A DNA stretch of 54,496 nucleotides, from positions 1 to 54,496 of the forward strand of contig NZ_WHNQ01000039.1 of NCBI RefSeq assembly GCF_009362785.1, in the 5' to 3' direction. Shown one piece after another: positions 24,995-32,898 of the stretch. The notes under the pieces were generated by a model, which ran no database searches, had not been told where the DNA came from, and saw only the letters and a program-made list of their open reading frames with translations. Each line of letters opens with the position of its first letter. Position 1 is the first letter of the stretch. The stretch comes from Paraburkholderia atlantica. Lineage in GTDB: Bacteria > Pseudomonadota > Gammaproteobacteria > Burkholderiales > Burkholderiaceae. Both the position numbers and the translations under genes were made by a program.

Positions 24995-25894
24995 ATGGGT
25001 TTCGAACAACTCGCTGAACTGAAGAAGCAACTGGCCGCGGCGCGTGCCGCCGCCGAGTCGGCCGGCAAGCCCGATCGCAAATCGGCCGCGCGCCCCGCTT
25101 CGAAGTCCGCTGGCAAGCCCGCTTCAAATCCTGGGGCACATCCTGGCTCTAACGCCGAGCGTGGCGCCAATCCGGGTGCGAAGCCCGGCGGCCGGCCCGG
25201 TGGTAAGCCGGCCGCGAAGGCCGGTGGTCGGCCGGACGGCAAGCCGGGCACGCGACCCGGCCGCCCGCAGCCGGCACGCCATGCCGCACCCGAGGGCGCC
25301 GCGCCCGCCAGGCCGGCGGCGGACGCCAAGCCGGTGGACCCGGTGGTGCGCTCGATCGGTCGTCTGCAAAAGCGCTTCCCGGTCGCTTTCCCGAAGAATC
25401 CGGCCCCGAAGCTGCCGCTGAAGATCGGCGTTTTCGAAGACCTCGTCGTGCATGCGAAGGAGCTGTCGCTGACCGAAGCCGAGCTGCGCGACGCGATCAA
25501 GACGTGGTGCCGTGGCGGGCGCTACTGGAAGAGCCTCGTCGAAGGCGCGGCGCGCGTCGATCTGGCGGGCGTCGAAGCTGGCAAGGTCACGGCGCAGGAA
25601 GCGGCCGGTGCGCAGCGCCTGCTCGCGCATCGCGCAGCGAAGGGCGCGCAGAAGGCCGCCACGGCGACGGCAAGCGCGCATGCGCCGACCGATGCCGGTA
25701 CCCCGTCCGGGGACGCGGCCGCCGACAAGCCGCAGGCCGAAGCAGCGGCAGTCGCGGAACAGGCGGTCGCGCAAGCGGAAGCCGCTGCCGCAACGCCGGA
25801 GACCATAGCGGCGAATCCCGCCGGCAGCGCGGACACCCAGGCGCAAACCAGCGCGCAACACGAACCGCAAGCCTCCACTTCCTCCCAAGCCTAA
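24995..25894 (+). CDS. ProQ/FinO-domain RNA chaperone
   Basis: A 299-residue protein. The central FinO/ProQ domain runs from about residue 115 to 185 (VRSIGRLQKRFPVAFPKN, IGVFEDLVVHAKE, LRDAIKTWCRGGRYWKSL). Such domains bind structured small RNAs and mRNA 3' ends. The 110-residue N-terminal extension is disordered and built of Gly/Pro/Lys/Arg repeats (GAKPGGRPGGKPAAKAGGRP). The C-terminal 100 residues are Ala/Gln/Thr-rich. Both tails are longer than in the E. coli protein, where FinO is N-terminal. ATG 24995 is chosen over an upstream frame to 24926 because the promoter lies in between. Confidence 0.88.
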   Translation: MGFEQLAELKKQLAAARAAAESAGKPDRKSAARPASKSAGKPASNPGAHPGSNAERGANPGAKPGGRPGGKPAAKAGGRPDGKPGTRPGRPQPARHAAPEGAAPARPAADAKPVDPVVRSIGRLQKRFPVAFPKNPAPKLPLKIGVFEDLVVHAKELSLTEAELRDAIKTWCRGGRYWKSLVEGAARVDLAGVEAGKVTAQEAAGAQRLLAHRAAKGAQKAATATASAHAPTDAGTPSGDAAADKPQAEAAAVAEQAVAQAEAAAATPETIAANPAGSADTQAQTSAQHEPQASTSSQA

Positions 25895-25921
25895 CTCTGG
25901 CATCACCCGTCGCGGCCTCGT

Positions 25922-27271
25922 TCACGAGGCCATGACGGGCGGCGCAGCCGTCAGCCGGCTACGCACGAATCCCACATGCTCCCGCAGCACATAAAACGCG
26001 TCCGCATACGCTAGCGGCATGCGCAAGTGGTTCAGCGCCGTCTCGATCTCGTCCAGTTGCCCCAGCAGCTGCGTGCGCTCCTCGTCGGTTGCGCCGGCGA
26101 GCGCGTGCCGCTCGATCGCGATCAGCGAACCGTAATAGCGATAGATGCGCGAGCGCACCCGCCACCGGTACAACGCCGGAATCACCCGCATCGCGGGCAA
26201 CAGCAGCACGGCGACCGGCAACAGCAGGACCAGCGTGCGATCGCCGATGCTCGCGAGCCAGAACGGCAGCGTCCGATACAAAAAGCCCTTGCCGGTCCGG
26301 TAGTAGCGCTGCGCGTCCTCGCTGATCGGGTATTCGTGCTCGACCGGGGTCGGGAACTGGCCGGCGTGCTGCAACAGGCCCGCGGCGCCATGCACTTCCT
26401 GCGCCGCCTCGATCAGCAGATCCGAGATCGCTGGATGCAGCGTGCTGCGCGCGACGAGTTCGACCGTCGGACTGATCAGATGGACGGTCTCTGGCGGAAT
26501 GCGCCGCTTCAGATCGAGCACGCCCGGCGGCAGGTCGATCTGATCGAGAAACGGAAACACACGCGTATAGGCGCTCGCTTCGTCAAAATTCATCACCGAA
26601 ATGCCGGGTACCCGCAACAGCCGCAGCATCAGACCGCGCGTCGCCGAATCGCCGCTCAAAAGCGCCGCGTCGACCTCGCCGGCGACCAACTGCGTAGCGG
26701 CCTGCAGGCCGTCGCTTGGCACTAGCGTCGTCGCGCCGCCGGGCTCGATGCCGTTCGCCGCCAGCAGTTGCAGCGCGAGCAGCCGCGTGCCGCTGCCTTC
26801 GCGGCCTATCGCGATCCGCTTGCCTTCGAGCTGCGCCAGTTGTGTGAGGGCAGCGCCGCGATAGAACACGACGATCGGCACATAGAACACGCTGCCGAGC
26901 GACACCAGCGACGACGTATCCAGCCCTTGGGCCACGCCGCCTTGCACGAACGCGATATCGACTTGCTGCTTAGGGTCCAGCAGCCGTTGCAGGTTCTGCA
27001 CGGAACCATCGGATTCGAGCACGTTCAGGCGGATGCCGTTGCGCGCGAGGATCTTGCGGTACTGGTTCGCGGTGACGACGAACGAGCTGTCGCGCGGGCC
27101 GGCGCTGATCGTGATCGTGCGCGGCGGCGCCGGATTGGCGATCCAGACGATCAGCGCGATCGCGAACGCGATCAGCAGCGCCGTGATGAAGTAGGGCAGC
27201 AGGTGCTCGCGCCATTCGGCGCGCGTGGGTTCGGCGGGAAAGTGCGGAGGACGCGGACGCTGCGCTTTCAT
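25922..27271 (-). CDS. TAXI-family TRAP-type binding protein with membrane anchors
   Basis: A 449-residue protein. One N-terminal membrane helix (YFITALLIAFAIALIVWIA) is followed by a TAXI solute-binding domain (ITISAGPRDSSFVVTANQY ... DIAFVQGGVAQG ... IGREGSGTR). A second helix pair begins near residue 345 (TLVLLLPVAVLLLPAM), and a cytoplasmic helical tail (ALAGATDEERTQLLGQLDEI) ends the protein. Typical TAXI proteins are free periplasmic partners of a TRAP permease. This one is membrane-anchored at both ends and no permease gene is nearby. It may act as a sensor or belong to a remote permease. It is convergent with the ProQ-like gene. Confidence 0.8.
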   Translation of the reverse strand: MKAQRPRPPHFPAEPTRAEWREHLLPYFITALLIAFAIALIVWIANPAPPRTITISAGPRDSSFVVTANQYRKILARNGIRLNVLESDGSVQNLQRLLDPKQQVDIAFVQGGVAQGLDTSSLVSLGSVFYVPIVVFYRGAALTQLAQLEGKRIAIGREGSGTRLLALQLLAANGIEPGGATTLVPSDGLQAATQLVAGEVDAALLSGDSATRGLMLRLLRVPGISVMNFDEASAYTRVFPFLDQIDLPPGVLDLKRRIPPETVHLISPTVELVARSTLHPAISDLLIEAAQEVHGAAGLLQHAGQFPTPVEHEYPISEDAQRYYRTGKGFLYRTLPFWLASIGDRTLVLLLPVAVLLLPAMRVIPALYRWRVRSRIYRYYGSLIAIERHALAGATDEERTQLLGQLDEIETALNHLRMPLAYADAFYVLREHVGFVRSRLTAAPPVMAS

Positions 27272-27479
27272 GAAGACTCCGTGCTGAAGCCGGGAGCAGG
27301 CATTGTCGCCCGTGCTGGGGGGCTTTGCCGTTGGCGGTTCGCTCTATTGACCGGGCGCGCGGCACTCGACGGAGCCCGCCGGCCACGGCCGGAGAATAAT
27401 GGCGTACATGGCATAATTTGCCGCAAATCGTGGTCTGGCAGTAGTGGACCTTCACAACTCGCGGCGTGTCGCTGGGCGC

Positions 27480-27947
27480 ATGTTGAATCGTCGGCATCGG
27501 AAGATCGGCAGCTGGCTCGGATTGCTCGCGATCCTGCTGACGACGCTCGCACCGACGATCTCGCAGACGCTAGCCGCCCATCGCCACGCCGACGCGATGA
27601 TGCGCGAGCATTGCCAGATGGCGTCGGTGGACGACATCGCGTCGATGCCGGGCATGCGAATCCAGGGCGACACGCCCGAACCCACCCAGGCCACCGCCAA
27701 CCCGCCCGACAATTCCGACGACAGCGCCGACGCCGGCAATCCCACGGACAAGCACGCGCAGATGTCCGGCGATGCCTGCGGCTATTGCAGCCTGCTCGCG
27801 CATCTACCGTTGATGCCGAGCGCCGCCATGCTGTTCGTCGCCGCGGTCCGCGCGCGCCAGCACACGGCCGCGACGCGCTTTAACAGCGTGCGCCGTGTCG
27901 AACCGCTGACTTTCGCGCAGCCCCGCGCCCCGCCTTCCGTCTGCTGA
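27480..27947 (+). CDS. DUF2946-like protein, probable copper-associated
   Basis: A 155-residue protein starting MLNRRHRKIGSWLG at ATG 27480. A hydrophobic N-terminal segment (LGLLAILLTTLAPTISQTLA) precedes a His/Met-containing region (HRHADAMMREHCQM, MPGMR). A conserved-looking CGYCSLLAH and a second hydrophobic stretch (MPSAAMLFVAA) follow. Proteins with this CxxCxxxxH pattern and position are commonly annotated DUF2946 and lie next to copper genes. The two genes downstream, ending in copC, support this. The metal role is inference. Confidence 0.7.
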   Translation: MLNRRHRKIGSWLGLLAILLTTLAPTISQTLAAHRHADAMMREHCQMASVDDIASMPGMRIQGDTPEPTQATANPPDNSDDSADAGNPTDKHAQMSGDACGYCSLLAHLPLMPSAAMLFVAAVRARQHTAATRFNSVRRVEPLTFAQPRAPPSVC

Positions 27948-28055
27948 TCCGAATCACATACGACGCGATGCGCCGAGCCGCATCGCGCTTGCTCGCGCGC
28001 GTCCGTTCGACGGCGCGCGCCAGCCTCGTCATCACCGATCAGACAGGATGCACTC

Positions 28056-28988
28056 ATGCACACACCAGCAATGCGCGACGGCCGTCCGCCGCGCGCGGCG
28101 CCGCTCGTCGCGGCCGCCGCCTATGTCGTCCACGCCGCTTACGCCGCGGGCGGCGTCGTAGGCCTCATCACCGCGCCGTCCACCGCGCAGGCCCATGCGA
28201 TCGCGGGCAACCGCGTCTTCCCCGCGACGCTCGCCGTCGACGACCCCGGCGTCGGCGACGAAGCCAACTTCGAGTACGGCCATCAGCGCGTGCCCGGCGA
28301 CAACGGCGAGCAGAGCATCAACACGTTCAGCTTCGAGTACGACAAGCTGATCACGCCGCGTCTGGCGGTGTCGATCGACGGCGCGTACGCAATGCAAAAC
28401 AACCCGCGCGCGGCCGGCTTCAACAACTTCGGCGTCGGCCTCAAGTACCTGCTGTACGTGAACGAGCCGCATGAGCTGATGACGTCGATCGGCGTCACTG
28501 CGGAGCTCGGCGGCACCGGCAGCCGCGCGATCGCCGACAACTTCTCGACGATCTCGCCGACCGTCTACATCGGCAAGGGCATGGGCGATTTGCCCGATTC
28601 GCTCGCGTATCTGCGTCCGGTCGCGATCACGGCAGAGGCGGGCCCCGCGCTCACCACCGGCGCGGGTCAGCCGAACGCGTTCAATTACGGCTTTACCGTC
28701 CAATACAGCCTGCCGTATCTGCAGCAGCACGTGCACGACGCGGGTCTGCCGCAGCCGTTCGCGAACCTGATCCCGCTCGTCGAGATTCCGCTGTCACGCA
28801 GCCAGGGGCAGACGACCGGCACGGTCAATCCGGGCTTCATCTGGATCAATCGTTACGGACAGTTCGGCGTCGAGGCGCAGATTCCGATCAACCGCGCGAG
28901 CGGCTCGCACGTCGGCATCCTGGTGCAGGCGCATCTGTTCTTCGACGACATTGCGCCGAGCACGCTCGGCAAGCCGCTGTTCCCATGA
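28056..28988 (+). CDS. Exported barrel-like protein of unknown function
   Basis: A 310-residue protein. The N-terminal export signal is rather long and ends near AQAHA. The mature part has alternating beta-strand patterns (INTFSFEYDKLITPRLAVSI, FNNFGVGLKYLLYV) and ends in a strand-like VGILVQAHLFFDD, consistent with an outer-membrane beta-barrel or transporter-like fold. AGGA precedes ATG 28056. It sits between the DUF2946-like gene and copC (19 nt gap), so copper handling is likely by context. I could not place it in a named family with confidence. Confidence 0.65.
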   Translation: MHTPAMRDGRPPRAAPLVAAAAYVVHAAYAAGGVVGLITAPSTAQAHAIAGNRVFPATLAVDDPGVGDEANFEYGHQRVPGDNGEQSINTFSFEYDKLITPRLAVSIDGAYAMQNNPRAAGFNNFGVGLKYLLYVNEPHELMTSIGVTAELGGTGSRAIADNFSTISPTVYIGKGMGDLPDSLAYLRPVAITAEAGPALTTGAGQPNAFNYGFTVQYSLPYLQQHVHDAGLPQPFANLIPLVEIPLSRSQGQTTGTVNPGFIWINRYGQFGVEAQIPINRASGSHVGILVQAHLFFDDIAPSTLGKPLFP

Positions 28989-29007
28989 GTAGCGCAGGAG
29001 AAAGAAG

Positions 29008-29379
29008 ATGAACGACAGCTTCAAGCATCTCGCGATGCGCGTCGCGGCACTGATCGCCGGCGTGACGCTCGCGAGCGCGGCACTCGCGCATGTGTTTCCG
29101 CAGAAACAGGAGCCGGGCGCGGGCGCCTCGGTGGCCGCGCCCGCGCAGGTCAAGGTGACCTTCGACGGGCCGCTCGAACCGGCGTTCAGCTCGCTGAGCG
29201 TGACCGATGCGAGCGGCAAGCAGGTCGGCACGCAGAAGTCATCGGTGGATGCGCAGCAGCCCGCGGTGATGACCCTGCCGCTGCCGACGCTCGCGGCTGG
29301 GCACTACACCGTGCATTGGGTCGCGGTGGCGTCGGACGGGCATCGAACGCATGGGGACTATGGGTTCGATGTGAAGTAG
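29008..29379 (+). CDS. copC: CopC-domain periplasmic copper-binding protein
   Basis: A 123-residue secreted protein. The signal peptide ends ASAALA and maturation leaves His28 as the N-terminal residue (HVFPQKQEPG), a Cu(II) ligand in CopC proteins. The beta-sandwich follows (VKVTFDGPLEPAFSSLSVTD) and the C-terminal HWVAVASDGHRTHGDYGF supplies the expected Asp and His ligands. AGGAGA lies upstream. No copD gene follows; the next gene is a convergent LysR regulator. The protein is a periplasmic copper carrier or scavenger. Confidence 0.9.
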   Translation: MNDSFKHLAMRVAALIAGVTLASAALAHVFPQKQEPGAGASVAAPAQVKVTFDGPLEPAFSSLSVTDASGKQVGTQKSSVDAQQPAVMTLPLPTLAAGHYTVHWVAVASDGHRTHGDYGFDVK

Positions 29380-29414
29380 GGCGGTACGATGCGCGGTGCT
29401 CGCGCAAGCGGCGC

Positions 29415-30302
29415 TCAAACCCGCTTGAACAGCTGCCGTGCGAGCGAGCACATCAGCATCGTCGCGGGCGATTCGTCCTGCAGGCGCCGGCTCATGATGA
29501 TCGGCGACGCGGCGCTTGCCGACGGAATCGGCCGGTACGCGACGCCGTGCGCGCGCAAGCCCTCGACGCTCTCCGGCACCAGACACACGCCGACCTGCGC
29601 GGCGACCAGACCGAGCGCGGTCTGCAACTCGCGCACTTCGTGAATCGCTTTGGGCTCCAGCGCCTGATCATGCATCGCCGAGATCTGCTGGTCGGCATAG
29701 CTCGGCCGCGGCGTGCTCGGATAGACGATCAGCGTTTCCTCGGCGAGCGCGGCGAGCGTCAGCGGCTTCTTCTGCCGCGCGAGCGGATGGTCCTGCGGCA
29801 ACGCGGCGATCATCCGTTCCTCGACCAGCACTTCGCGCGCGAGTTGCGCATCGTCGAAGCGCAGCCGGCCGAAGCCGACGTCGATGCGGCCGCCTTTGAG
29901 CGCGGCCAACTGCTCGATCGTGAACATCTCGATCAGCGATAGCTCGATATGCGGCGCGGCCTCGCGAAACGAGCGGATCACCGCGGGCAGCGCGCCATAC
30001 AGCGTCGACGGCACGAAGCCGATCACGATGCGCTCCGCGAGTTGTGCGAGCCGGCGCGTGAGCGGCGCGAGTTCATCGGCTTCATCGATCAGACGTTTCG
30101 CCTGGGTGTAGAAAATGCGGCCGGCTTCGGTGAGCCGCAACGGCCGCGAGCCGCGCTCGAACAGCGGCAGGCCGACGTCTTCCTCGATCTGCTGGATCTG
30201 CCGTGACAGCGGCGGCTGTGTCATATGCAGACGATTGGCCGCCCGCGTGATGTTCATCTCTTCGGCGACCGCGATGAAGTAGCGAAGTTGGCGAAATTCC
30301 AT
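29415..30302 (-). CDS. LysR-family regulator, BenM/CatM/CatR-like
   Basis: A 295-residue LysR-type regulator. The N-terminal helix-turn-helix is the variant found in BenM/CatM/CatR (MEFRQLRYFIAVAEEMNITR, LHMTQPPLSRQIQQIEEDVG). The co-inducer domain includes IDVGFGRLRFDDAQL and GVCLVPESVEG, also typical of that group, which responds to cis,cis-muconate or benzoate. No ben or cat genes lie beside it in this window, so its target is elsewhere or it controls something unrelated. It is convergent with copC. Confidence 0.85.
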   Translation of the reverse strand: MEFRQLRYFIAVAEEMNITRAANRLHMTQPPLSRQIQQIEEDVGLPLFERGSRPLRLTEAGRIFYTQAKRLIDEADELAPLTRRLAQLAERIVIGFVPSTLYGALPAVIRSFREAAPHIELSLIEMFTIEQLAALKGGRIDVGFGRLRFDDAQLAREVLVEERMIAALPQDHPLARQKKPLTLAALAEETLIVYPSTPRPSYADQQISAMHDQALEPKAIHEVRELQTALGLVAAQVGVCLVPESVEGLRAHGVAYRPIPSASAASPIIMSRRLQDESPATMLMCSLARQLFKRV

Positions 30303-30432
30303 GCATGCCTCAGACGTGTGATGCGTCGGCTATCAGGTTGGTGTTGGAATGCCGCGCGCTGAGTGTCCGTTTACTGCTTTATGCTCCCGCTGGAGCGCTC
30401 CGCGAAGGCAACGAATGATAGCAACAGCGCCG

Positions 30433-31317
30433 TCAAATTCCGGCCAGATGGCGCACGAGCGCCTTTTCCGCGCGCGGCAGCGCATTCAGCTCGCGCATGC
30501 AGATCAGCAGGCGGCGTGTCGCCCACGGATCGCTGAGCTCGATCGTGCGCAGACCCGATGTGCCCCGATAGCGCTTCGCCGCGGTGGCCGGCACGATGCC
30601 GATGCCCGCGCCCTGTTCGACCATGCGGCAGACGCCGTCGAAGGTGCGCACATTCGCGCGGAAGCTCATCGCCTGGCCGGCCAGCAGCGCGCGCTCGCCG
30701 AGATAGGTTTGAAACGCGCTGTCCGCGGCGAGGCCGATGAACTCGCGCTGCGTCACCTCCGCGAGCGCGATGCGCCGGCGCGCGCCGAGCGGATCGTCGC
30801 GGCTCGTGACGAGCACGAGCTTGTCGATCGCGAACGGCAGCGTCTGCAACGCGCCATGCTCGATCGCATCGGAGACGATGCCGACATCCGCCGCGCCGGT
30901 CAGCACCGCCTTGATGGTCTCGCTGCTTTGACGCTCCTTCAGATCGACCTGCACGTTCGGGTGATCGCGCAAAAACGCGCCGATCGCCGACGGCAGGAAC
31001 TCGGTGAGCGCGGCCGTGTTGGTCCATAAACGGATGCGGGCCTTGCGGCCTCGTTGCAGCTCGCCGAGCTCGCCCTGCATGCTGTCGATCTGGCCGAGCA
31101 CGAGCCGCGCGTGGTGCGCGAGCGTGTCGCCGGTCGGCGTCGACTCGACGCCGCGCCGCCCGCGTTCTAGCAGCGGCACGCCGAGCGCTTCTTCCATGCC
31201 GCGCAGCCGGGCGCTCGCCGATGGCAGCGACATGTTCGCGCGCGTGGCGCCGTGCGTGATGCTGCCGGTGTCGAGAATATGCAGAAAGAGCCGTAGATCG
31301 ATGAGGTCGAAGCGCAT
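30433..31317 (-). CDS. LysR-family transcriptional regulator
   Basis: A 294-residue LysR protein. The helix-turn-helix (FLHILDTGSITHGATRANMS, LPSASARLRGMEEALG) is at residues 10-50, and a substrate-binding-like domain ends with GAGIGIVPATAAKRY. It is transcribed on its own; the 717 bases upstream have a perfect inverted repeat at 31366-31390, 49 nt before the start, which may be its own operator. No divergent target gene of normal size is present, only a 28-codon ORF at 31636. The effector is unknown. Confidence 0.88.
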   Translation of the reverse strand: MRFDLIDLRLFLHILDTGSITHGATRANMSLPSASARLRGMEEALGVPLLERGRRGVESTPTGDTLAHHARLVLGQIDSMQGELGELQRGRKARIRLWTNTAALTEFLPSAIGAFLRDHPNVQVDLKERQSSETIKAVLTGAADVGIVSDAIEHGALQTLPFAIDKLVLVTSRDDPLGARRRIALAEVTQREFIGLAADSAFQTYLGERALLAGQAMSFRANVRTFDGVCRMVEQGAGIGIVPATAAKRYRGTSGLRTIELSDPWATRRLLICMRELNALPRAEKALVRHLAGI

Positions 31318-31635
31318 CAGGATTCGGTGTCGAGTGAGGCCGCAGGGGCAAGCTCATCGGACATTGTGCCTTAGGCGCAGCCTAAGGCACGCTACGTATC
31401 TTACGCATTGTGAAGGCGAGGACGGCGCAGCAAAATCGCCGGCATCGTTTCAATGGATGCCGAGGGGCCCACGCGGCACAGGCCTGTTCGTCGTGCCGGC
31501 AGTACCCTATCTGTAGGGGCTCGACGAGTTTTAGTCGCTGGTTCTTTATCTGTCTGCTTGGCTTCGGCGTTCAATCAATGGCGCGCGTGTTCGTTTAAAT
31601 GACGTCAGGGCAGCGGATAGCGGAGGAGGGAGATC
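31318..31635. other. 318-base region upstream of LysR and the mini-ORF
   Basis: This contains the perfect 11-bp inverted repeat at 31366-31390, and a purine-rich GGAGGAGGGAG (31622-31632) serving the mini-ORF. Otherwise I see no gene; open frames here are short and lack start signals. Confidence 0.5.
31366..31390. promoter_or_regulatory. Perfect 11-bp inverted repeat, likely LysR operator
   Basis: GTGCCTTAGGC (31366-31376) and GCCTAAGGCAC (31380-31390) are exact reverse complements separated by GCA. It lies 49 nt upstream of the minus-strand LysR gene and contains the T-N11-A pattern usual for LysR binding. With no poly-T and no gene ending nearby it is unlikely to be a terminator. Confidence 0.55.
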
Positions 31636-31722
31636 ATGTGGCCCATTATTCTCGATACGCTCGGTGCGCTCGCGGTGCTCGCGAGCGTGGCGGCGCAGAT
31701 CGCGCTGTTGCACAGGCGGTGA
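31636..31722 (+). CDS. 28-residue membrane mini-protein
   Basis: ATG 31636 follows a strong GGAGGAGGGAG with suitable spacing. The product MWPIILDTLGALAVLASVAA then QIALLHRR is one hydrophobic helix with a basic C-terminal end, a classic small membrane protein. A hairpin with an internal T-run follows directly (31724-31752). The strong ribosome binding site, helix and terminator-like end support it as a real gene. It is too short for homology-based naming. Confidence 0.5.
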   Translation: MWPIILDTLGALAVLASVAAQIALLHRR

Positions 31723-31723
31723 A

Positions 31724-31752
31724 TAAAAGTGCCGTGAATAAGGGCGCTTTTA
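31724..31752 (+). terminator. Hairpin after the 28-residue ORF
   Basis: TAAAAGTGCC (31724-31733) pairs with GGCGCTTTTA (31743-31752), 10 bp with one wobble, around a 9-nt loop. The descending arm carries TTTT. It begins 2 nt after the mini-ORF stop, so a terminator role is reasonable, though the T-run is inside the stem. Confidence 0.45.
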
Positions 31753-32034
31753 GTGGACCAATGCGTCGATCAGGGTCGCGATACATCGCGTACCAGATCT
31801 GCGCGTATTGCCCGAAATTTTCGTAAGCCCCTCGTAAACAGATCCAACGAAATCCGCTTCGAATCGATTGTTCGTCGGAAGCGGCGTGTCAATTCGCCTC
31901 GAGCCGCTTTATCCGAGCTCACGCGATGCCTAAATTTACGACCTGTGACAGCGCCACTGCATTTCCAGCTTTTAGCGGCGTGGACCTCGCGACTTCTCGC
32001 GAGGCATGCCGGCGCGAACCATTGAAAGGACACG
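31753..32034. other. 282-base leader of the SDR gene
   Basis: This lies between the mini-ORF hairpin and the SDR gene at 32035. It is noticeably more AT-rich than the flanks. GAAAGGA (32025-32031) just before the start is the ribosome binding site. I see no gene here. Confidence 0.45.
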
Positions 32035-32784
32035 ATGATGAGCAAGCTCACAGGCAAGGTAGCGGTTGTAACGGGTGCATCGAAAGGCATCGGTGCGGCG
32101 ATTGCGAAGGCATTGGCGGCGCAAGGCGCGTCGGTCGTGGTGAACTATGCGTCGAGCCGCGCGGGCGCGGACAAGGTGGTCGCCGATATCACCGCGGCGG
32201 GGGGCAAGGCGGTCGCGGTTGGCGGCGACGTGTCGAAGGCCGCGGACGCGAAGGGCATCATCGATACGGCGATCGAAACCTATGGCCGGCTCGACGTTCT
32301 CGTCAACAACTCGGGTGTCTATGAATTCGCGACGCTCGAAGAGATCACCGAAGCGCATTTTCATAAGCACTTCGATGTGAACGTGCTGGGTCTGCTGCTG
32401 GTGACGCAGGCGGCGGCCAAGCATCTGGGCGAAGGCGGCAGCATCGTCAACGTAAGCTCGGTCGTGACCCGCATCACACCGGCGACCACCGCGGTCTACA
32501 CGGCGACCAAGGGCGCGGTCGACGCGATCACCGGCGTGCTCGCGAAGGAACTCGGTCCGCGCAAGATCCGCGTGAATTCGGTGAATCCGGGCGTGGTCGA
32601 AACCGAAGGCGCGCACACCGCCGGCGTGATGGGCTCGGAGTTCGAAACGTGGGCGATCAGCACGACGCCGCTCGGCCGGATCGGCCAACCCGACGATATC
32701 GCCGATGTCGTCACGTTCCTGGCTTCGGACGACGCGCGCTGGTTGACGGGCGAGAGCCTAATCGCGAGCGGCGGCTCGCGTTGA
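32035..32784 (+). CDS. SDR-family oxidoreductase (glucose 1-dehydrogenase-like)
   Basis: A 249-residue classical SDR. The cofactor motif is TGASKGIGAAIAKAL, followed by the NADP-leaning VVVNYASSRAGADKV, then NNSG (a variant of NNAG), INVSS-type VNVSSVVTR and YTATKGA (YxxxK). NSVNPGVVETEG and the C-terminal ASGGSR complete the fold. The substrate is unknown; such proteins reduce varied ketones and sugars. GAAAGGA is upstream; the second ATG (32038) is an alternative. It stands alone, closed by a strong hairpin at 32790. Confidence 0.85.
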   Translation: MMSKLTGKVAVVTGASKGIGAAIAKALAAQGASVVVNYASSRAGADKVVADITAAGGKAVAVGGDVSKAADAKGIIDTAIETYGRLDVLVNNSGVYEFATLEEITEAHFHKHFDVNVLGLLLVTQAAAKHLGEGGSIVNVSSVVTRITPATTAVYTATKGAVDAITGVLAKELGPRKIRVNSVNPGVVETEGAHTAGVMGSEFETWAISTTPLGRIGQPDDIADVVTFLASDDARWLTGESLIASGGSR

Positions 32785-32789
32785 GTCTG

Positions 32790-32823
32790 ACGGGTTGCCA
32801 ACGTTTCTGGCAACCCGTTCTTC
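32790..32823. terminator. Terminator hairpin between SDR and LysR genes
   Basis: ACGGGTTGCCA (32790-32800) and TGGCAACCCGT (32808-32818) form a perfect 11-bp stem with loop ACGTTTC, followed by TCTTC. It starts 6 nt after the SDR stop and separates it from the convergent LysR gene, so it may work in both directions. Confidence 0.75.
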
Positions 32824-32898
32824 AGATCGAGCGCGACAGCGGATGGCGCGGCCGGTAGCACGACGGCCGCGCCGCTTGTTGTAGCGGCGGCGCGCGAG

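Noticed and set aside
31599..31826. 75-codon ORF in the LysR-SDR gap
   Set aside because: It overlaps the 28-residue ORF in another frame and has neither a ribosome binding site nor a recognisable pattern.
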